A stretch of 14,334 nt of DNA from Anaerolineales bacterium (GTDB taxonomy: Bacteria > Chloroflexota > Anaerolineae > Anaerolineales > Villigracilaceae): contig WGAD01000146.1 in NCBI GenBank assembly GCA_015489255.1, positions 1 through 14,334 on the forward strand. The letters run 5' to 3'. Below, piece by piece: positions 14,258 through 14,334 of this stretch (positions within the stretch are counted from its first letter, which is position 1; each line of letters starts with the position of its first letter). The position numbers were made by a program, and so were the translations under genes. Below the pieces are notes generated by a model that worked only from the letters and a program-made list of their open reading frames with translations, made no database searches and was not told where the DNA came from.

Positions 14258-14334
14258 ATGGAAACACAAATTGAACAGGCCAACCAGGCCTATCAGGCGG
14301 GGCGGTATCTGGAAGCTGCCGAATTGTTTGGGCA
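14258..14334 (+). CDS. Probable TPR-repeat protein, N-terminal fragment
   Basis: The reading frame runs off the window after 25 codons. Its start, METQIEQANQAYQAGRYLEA followed by AELFG, fits the first half of a tetratricopeptide repeat (A-x-x-A-Y-x-x-G-x-Y-x-x-A), so a protein-interaction scaffold is likely. There is no signal peptide in the visible part. The ATG has ACGAGG five bases upstream and starts 10 bases after the HTH gene stop, suggesting co-transcription. Only the repeat type can be called; the full function depends on sequence beyond the window. Confidence 0.7.
   Translation, partial: METQIEQANQAYQAGRYLEAAELFG

Overview
The window is a gene-dense, GC-rich stretch (no gap above about 140 bases) of an apparently monoderm-type bacterial chromosome, most likely Chloroflexota and perhaps Anaerolineae. 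That placement is an inference from gene content and protein style: a short-form YidC without the Gram-negative P1 domain, and Tad/Cpa-type ATPases next to soluble histidine kinases. All 14 complete genes and the one partial gene lie on the + strand. Nothing looks broken, recently transferred or mobile, and no tRNA, rRNA, CRISPR array or insertion sequence is visible.

Region 1 (about 1-3672) is the classical origin-proximal cluster. It holds rpmH, rnpA, yidD, a lipoprotein with an eight-repeat PQQ-like beta-propeller, yidC and jag/khpB. It starts at a sigma-70-like promoter (28-57) and ends at a strong intrinsic terminator (3646-3672). The cluster covers a ribosomal protein, RNase P protein, membrane-protein insertion and an RNA-binding partner. 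The propeller lipoprotein between yidD and yidC is the unusual member.

Region 2 (3723-6214) is a PfkB-family kinase followed without a gap by parA and parB, the chromosome-partition pair. The kinase starts six bases after a perfect TATAAT box and has no ribosome binding site, so its mRNA is probably leaderless. In many bacteria mnmE, mnmG and rsmG lie between jag and parA. Here the kinase occupies that place.

Region 3 (6239-13527) is a chain of seven genes in which every junction overlaps by one to eight bases. In order they are a YtcJ-type amidohydrolase, a soluble histidine kinase with an N-terminal MshEN/GspE-N-like (possible c-di-GMP) module, a GAF-like soluble histidine kinase, an OmpR-type response regulator, a CpaE/TadZ-like protein (receiver plus MinD/ParA-type ATPase), a 98-residue protein of unknown function, and a CpaF/TadA-type secretion ATPase. 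The arrangement suggests one signalling unit that controls, or is controlled with, a Tad-like secretion or pilus ATPase. No pilin, TadB/TadC or prepilin peptidase is present in the window.

Region 4 (13534-14334) is a protein with two tandem Cro/C1-type HTH domains behind its own TATAAT box, then the first 25 codons of a probable TPR protein that runs off the end.
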